Below the pieces are notes generated by a model that saw only the letters and a program-made list of their open reading frames with translations, ran no database searches and was not told where the DNA came from. Below are positions 58,743 to 64,000 of a stretch of DNA of 64,000 nt, one piece after another. This stretch comes from Syngnathus acus (taxonomy: Eukaryota > Chordata > Actinopteri > Syngnathiformes > Syngnathidae): contig NC_051089.1 in NCBI RefSeq assembly GCF_901709675.1, positions 4,940,476 to 5,004,475 on the forward strand. Reading direction: 5' to 3'. The first letter of the stretch is position 1. Each line of letters begins with the position of its first letter. The translations under genes were made by a program, and so were the position numbers.

Positions 58743-60257
58743 TGAAATCTCCTTGAACAAAAACTCCAGTTACAAGTTGTAAATGATTCTTTGGAGATTC
58801 ATAATCCTGACACTGGGCAGTCGCTTCACTTATTTTGTCTTTTAGCACCTTTTTAATTCCCCAAACAGGCCGGCCAATCAGAGGACATGAAAAGTGGAAG
58901 TAAATCAAGTCGCCCTTGGCTTGCCTCCGCCGAGGTCACCAACAAGTCACAGATTGAGAAGGTATAAAACGCTAACTTTACAGCTATTCCCAATTGTTGT
59001 ACGTGAAACTTATGTGCATTGTATTACCACTAATGAAGGGGTAAATTTCCCCCTTTACGACTAGACCTTTACGAGGAAGGCTGTAAAACACGAACTTTTT
59101 TCTTTTCCTTACGTTGACCGTGTTTGTCACCGATGTTCTGGGGGGGGTTCAGACTGAGCACACACTGTTTCCATTAGTCAGGCGCTGCTCCTTCGAGGGG
59201 GCCACCGTCTGGACCGTGAGAGAGCCCTTGTCCCGTCCGTCACTTCGCACTTGACGTTCGACAGGCAGGGGCAACGATTTCCTGAGATTGCTACAGCGCT
59301 AACCACACAACCCCACCCCCAAAAAAAGTCTGAGATGTGCTGAGAGATGGACAGAGGTTGACATTGGTGGTCATCTGAATTGACCCTTGAAGCTCGGCAA
59401 ATATTTTCTTGCTCTGGCTCATTGCGGGATACTTTAATGTGTTACTTTGCCAGACACCAAAGACACGCTAGTTCTCATACAAGGACACTCGAAGTGTGTT
59501 GATTGGCTTTTGTTGATAATTTTGTGGGTGTTTGTCCAAGATGGCGGCTGATGCTAGCAATTGCTATTGTGAAGGCCTTAATCAGATTACATTTACTTAC
59601 ACAGACGCTGAAAGTGAAAAAACATCTGGAAGCAGGACAACCAAGACTAATGATGATATTAAACAGTTGATGTTAGATTAATACAATATCTACAATAATT
59701 TCATCAATTAAAGTGTCTAACTATCAACATGATTTTGTACTAGCCAAAGCTAATGTTAGCGCTGATGTCATCATTTTCCAGGCTGAGGAAAAGGCTATAA
59801 TCACTCGGAATGAATGGATGAATGAGGGAGGGGTGTAAATGGGAGGACAGGTGATGAGATGGGGATTGAAATATCTCACTAGGACATTCTGCTTACTTTT
59901 TTGTGTCTTATCTTTGCACGTTCAGCGCTGTTAATATGATGATGAACAATATTTCGAGAAGGGCGGTTCGACATGTCACGCCTTGAGGAGGGGGTGGCGG
60001 CATGTCTCCTCCCCATGTCCTTCCTTTATATCACAATTTTTCTCTAAAGACGTTTAACGGGGTTCAGTGAGACCAAGGGGAAATGAGGTAGATAATCACC
60101 GGGGAGAGAAACATACGAGACTGGGACATTTTTTCCCGCCCCAACCCCTCCCTTGCCAAAAAACATTTAAAACATTTTCATATCAATAATCAAGCAATTT
60201 CTCCACATGCTAATCCATCAAAGCGGGCTGCGGGTTTAATCTTCTCCTTCTTTTCAG
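58743..60257. other. Non-coding, no gene seen
   Basis: A YY1-type word AAGATGGCGGC lies at 59538-59548. A G run lies at 59140-59147. Balanced stretches alternate with AT-rich ones. No frame has a recognisable domain. The last bases (cttctccttcttttcag) form a splice-acceptor-like end. Confidence 0.4.
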
Positions 60258-60435
60258 GTGTGCCCCCCACTCCATGGCAGACGTTTGTCCCCACCGTGTG
60301 CCACGCACAAAAGCCAGCGCCCTGTCAGCACTGATTGATCAGAGGGGTGCCGCGGCTATAAAGGAGGAGCCTATCAATGATGCTCTACATCTGCACCTGA
60401 AAGGAGCCCCTCGTTTCCTTCGGCGACACAGATAA
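60258..60435 (+). other. Exon/promoter-like block: acceptor, TATA-like box, 53-codon frame
   Basis: A strong pyrimidine tract ends in CAG at 60257. The downstream sequence is open from the acceptor to TAA at 60433-60435. An ATG in a good context (ccatgg, 60274) starts 53 codons, beginning MADVCPHRVP and containing IKEEP, which fits a SUMOylation-type motif by pattern. I recognise no domain. Inside, ggctataaagg (60355-60365) is a good TATA box. The segment also has the texture of conserved non-coding DNA (ctgattgatcag, caatgatgctc). A terminal exon, an alternative promoter and a chance frame all remain possible. Confidence 0.25.
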
Positions 60436-61125
60436 TGAGAGCCGCGCTGTTAACAGCTCCTGGAGCTCTGCTTTTTTGTCATGTGTATATAAGGCAAAGT
60501 GCTTAGCTTTGAGATGTGAGGTGGGAGAAGGAAAAAAAGAACAGAGCGGCCTATGCTAGGAAGATTAGCATAATGTCTACAAACGCTGACAGGGTTGAAT
60601 TCCACTCACTCGTTTTGAGATTAGCGAGGCTTTTTTTTTCAGAGGGGAAATAAAGTGTATTTGCAGAACAATGCGATTTACGTGTTTGATTTTTAATTTT
60701 CCGACAATTTTTCGCAGCATGTACAGGATGTTTTTGCAGACGTGTGCATTGTTGGGATTCGAAGTCTGCTGAGCTCATTTTCACGATGTGTCGCTGTGCC
60801 TTAGTACTGGCTGTTGTAGTTGATGTGTTTGAGTAGTTGTCAAAAAGTAAATAGTGGACATCCTCAATTTTCTTTTTTGTCAATGCGTCTCATTGTGTTT
60901 CTTTTAGAATAGTGGCAAAAAAATAACTATAAATAAACTGCATAGGGAAAACAGCAAGTACCACCATGGATGCTGGACACTACTGCAAGAGGAAGAGCAC
61001 AGATAAAATGCAGAGGCCTCATTAGTAGCACATTTATCATCTCCTGTCTGTGATTTAAAAGAATGACTGGGTCAAATCACTCTAAATACCTCGGGGGAAA
61101 TCAACATTTGTCATCGCAAAGCAAA
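60436..61125. other. Non-coding, no gene seen
   Basis: gctaggaagattagcataatg at about 60555 is a small AT-core cluster. The 110-codon minus-strand frame at 60551-60883 has no recognisable domain. Confidence 0.4.
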
Positions 61126-61440
61126 CCTGCCTCTTCTCCTTCGTCTGGCATTAATTTATGCCGCTGAAGCGGCCCCATTCGCCGCCGCGCTGATTTTAAT
61201 TTCACTCCTGTGAAAAAAAACCTTGGCCAACTGTCTCCCTCGATTCATTGCTTGAACACACAATTGTCCCTTTCAATTGGTGGAAGTGATACTAACCACG
61301 AGCGTGCCTACCAAGCCCGTCGGCAGACGGCGGGCATGTGATGCAAATGGCCTTTTTGTGCAACACTTAAGTGTGTGAAGCATTTGCAAATGATTCCTCT
61401 GATGTCCACAATTAAAAACGGATTACACCCGTGTTGAACC
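61126..61440. promoter_or_regulatory. Candidate regulatory block with hairpin and paired CAATTG
   Basis: GCCGCT-GA-AGCGGC (61160-61173) is a perfect 6-bp inverted repeat with a 2-base loop. Two CAATTG words flank tccctt at about 61261-61279, and an octamer ATGCAAAT lies at 61341-61348. catttgcaaatgattcc and cacaattaaaaacgg follow. The stretch is repeat-free with mixed composition. The motif mix fits an enhancer-like element. Function is inferred. Confidence 0.35.
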
Positions 61441-64000
61441 GAACGGGGGTACACGCCGGGAACAAGGGGGAGGATGATGTATTATGAATGTGTTATTAAT
61501 GCACAACTCGGCAAGGTCGGCAAAGTCAAGATGTGTGTTGAAATATGGATGTCACCCTCAAAGAGCAGGCTAACATCGCTGCAAGTGGACCCTCTGGACA
61601 CACAAGTGATAGAATATTGATATGTTTTTTTTTCAGCGTACAGTTTCTGTGGACAATGTAGCCAATGCTAATGCAACAGGCAACAATGCTAATGCTAGCA
61701 CCACTTAGTGATCCCAAAAAGGAGCGATGTACTTCCAGAGTGAACAGCTGTCAAATGCCAGTTGAGGATTTTAGCAGCAATGGAACAAAGGTAGGAAGTA
61801 CAAAGCAACTTTAATAAAAGGTGCCTGACATGAAAAGGACAGCTCACTTAGTTTCAAGTTCGTACCGTTTCAAACTTTCCCCTTCAATGTGGGCCAGATG
61901 ATCAACCAGAGCACTTCTACAAAGTAATCAAGTTTACTTAGTTCAGTGCACAAGAAGAGACGAGAATTGCGGCAAGAGGACAGGTTATGGCTCCTTCACC
62001 ATGACAACGCTGACATCCAACAGTTTTGTCGACTCTTGCCTCACCAAATACACATATTGGAGCTCCGCCCCTTTATTGACCTTGTACCATAGGGAGTTGG
62101 AGTCAGCAGTGGCTAGTTAATTGCAAAGTTTCTTAGTTTATTTTGAAGAAAGCATGTGACTAAGCTCCATAAGGAATGTTTTAAATTGTAAAATGCATCA
62201 TATCTGCTTTAACTGAAACCAATCTTACTGAGTGGTGTGAAATGTGAGCACTTGCGAGTATGAAAGGTAAACAGTGTGAGAAAATGACAATAGATAAATA
62301 GCTTGATAGCAGACAATATTAATCCTGCAAGGGAAAACGGGGTCTCCTTGGTGTTGTTTTCACAATTTTAGCAGATTGCTATCTTAGCTTGCGCACCACC
62401 TGTCTTTCTATTAGCTTTGCTGAGTGGGGATAACAAAGACTTAAGAATGATGAGGCACGCCGTGAGGAAGGTGGCCAAGAATGCAGACGTTGAACAAGTC
62501 CTGAAAGAAGCGCAGGATGGTGTTGAAGCACCACCAGAATGAACGTTTATCTACTTCATGCCAGTTCAGATAAAATAGTCTGCCATATGTAAATAGTAGT
62601 TCAATAATGAATGCACTTCCTCTGCTTTTATTTTGCTTTAAGCCCGCCGCAGTCACACACTGGCTGGCTGGCTGGCACCAAACGAGACACAAATTAGAGG
62701 ACATTTTAAAGGAAATATTCAAAGCGCCGCCTGCTTGCCGGAATATCAGTTATTATTTTTGATGTTGCAATTTCTGACACTTTGATGCAATCAGCGAGTA
62801 GCCGCGGCATTCAGCCCTCTCCGGGGAGGGAGCTGTCAGGAGTGAGGAGCCGGTTGGGCGGATAATTACGGGAGATCAAACCTCGCTAGTTAGTAGGCAG
62901 GGACGGGGAGGCAAATGCCAAAAACCAGCCAATGTTGCGCAAACGCTTGTTCAAGGATATCCTAATTGCTGTAAGTGGTTCCTTCAGGACTGGCACTTCA
63001 AACATTGGCTGCTGCATGATGTCATTGCTCTTCACCGCCTCCACTTCACTCTCACAATAGGCAAATTGTGGGGAGGGGGTGGGCACACCACAGGACAGTG
63101 ACTTTCCTTTGTCATGATGTGACCCACAACAGTAGTGGAAGGTGTAGGGTACACACATATCGACTGTCAGGACAAATTTTGCCTTGTAGAACCACGCTTC
63201 CTCTCATGGTCTTGGATCTACGACAGATATCTAGTTTGGGACACGGCCTAACAATTATTGGTGGCGATATTGGTATGTGTTGGTTATCTTGAGTCCACTA
63301 AACTAAGAACACAAGGGAAAAACACATTCTCGTGATGTGTGGCAGAGCTCACATTTTAAAAATAGGAAAAGATAAAAAATCGGAATAGGTCTAGGTCTAG
63401 CAGGGTTCACTGTTCTTCATAAAGAGTACAGTCTCATTCATATGCACAACAACTACATGAAAATATCGTTGTGTGATCGCCAACATGATCCGACAAGGGC
63501 TCATGTGCCCGCTAATTCAAAGTGAGAATTTGCTGCTCTCTGTCAGTACTGTTTCCAAGCTACCTTTCTCTCTGCCGTCCTACCATTTGCAGTTCAAAGC
63601 AAAGGAGAGACGAAGGTGAGAGCAATAAGCAGAAAATCAGTCAGAACAAATTGTTGGACGGCTGTGACATGTCAGTCCGTTTTTTTGCCGGAGGAATGAC
63701 CCAATCAGGACAATCCCCGAGTCAAACTAGCGAAAATAGCTATTGACTAAACAGACACACGTCGATTACGGGAACTTGAAAAATAATTTTCGACTTGTGT
63801 CTGCCTCGCAGCGACATCAAAAGAAAAGGTCTGCAATCAAAAAGACAGATTTCAAAAACAATTTCCAAGAGAGGCCCTCGAACACAATCGCAGTTAACCC
63901 ATTGAGTCCAAGTCGCGCTCATTCTTCTCTCTGTGTTGTGAATCTTGAGGGTCGTTGATCATCTCATTTAATTCCGCCTCCAAAAGAAGGCGATCCTTTT
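61441..64000. other. Non-coding to the window end, no gene supported
   Basis: A (TGGC)4 word lies at about 62657-62674. A balanced segment at 62700-62885 (gatgcaatcagcgag, ccctctccggggaggg, gcggataattacggg) is another candidate block. Frames of up to 93 codons have no recognisable domain. The end of the window cuts nothing recognisable. Confidence 0.4.

Noticed and set aside
9955-61348. Apparent enrichment of octamer words (9955, 25733, 31535, 37456, 51870, 61341)
   Set aside because: About three perfect matches are expected by chance in 64 kb on both strands at this composition; six is not convincing.
1-64000. CRISPR arrays, bacterial operons, phage or virus genes
   Set aside because: No regularly spaced direct repeats, ribosome-binding sites, dense co-directional frames or viral protein motifs were seen. 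Repeat content and base texture are vertebrate.

Overview
The window reads as nuclear DNA from a teleost fish, probably a percomorph; a syngnathid-like genome is possible but unproven. The main reason is its set of old interspersed repeats. These include short hAT-type elements with CA...TG ends and 8-bp target duplications, a Tc1/mariner transposase relic, a dispersed repeat carrying the 'gtttgcatgttctccccg' segment, the 'ggactataagccgc' inverted-repeat element and the 'ctgggt..aacccaa' element. Long CA/GT, AT, AAT and TTTA simple repeats fit the same picture. No operon structure, dense long ORFs, rRNA or clear tRNA gene is visible. The species call is inference.

I find no confident protein-coding gene in 64 kb. 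The longest open frames (up to 185 codons) have low-complexity or repeat-driven translations and no recognisable domain. The sequence looks like a gene desert or a very large intron. Two short places have exon-like signals: a 93-bp symmetric open block with strong splice sites at 27398-27490, and an acceptor, TATA-like box and 53-codon frame at 60258-60435. Neither is identified.

Layout. 1-9 kb: hAT element at 1032-1379, Tc1 relic near 2.45-2.76 kb, a GT tract, a balanced block at 4.15-4.36 kb, then repeat fragments at 6.5-7.7 kb. 9-27 kb: mostly single-copy-looking sequence with blocks rich in TAAT cores, separated by AT-rich and TTTA/GT tracts. 27-41 kb: the exon-like block, two pieces of one dispersed repeat (29.7 and 35.7 kb), homeodomain-site-rich blocks near 31, 35.4, 36.2 and 40.6 kb, and a second hAT element at 37739-38018. 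41-49 kb: a diverged tandem duplication of a non-coding element (43116-43351 and 43752-43953), the most unusual local structure here. 49-64 kb: neighbouring repeat fragments at 49.2-49.6 kb, a 45-bp AT tract, a repeat pair at 56.4 and 58.7 kb, an inverted-repeat element at 58159-58400, and further TAAT-rich blocks near 55.7 and 61.3 kb.

The most economical reading is a regulatory landscape of a developmental gene lying outside the window or in large flanking introns. Conservation cannot be measured from one sequence, so every regulatory block below is a candidate judged on composition and motif clustering only.
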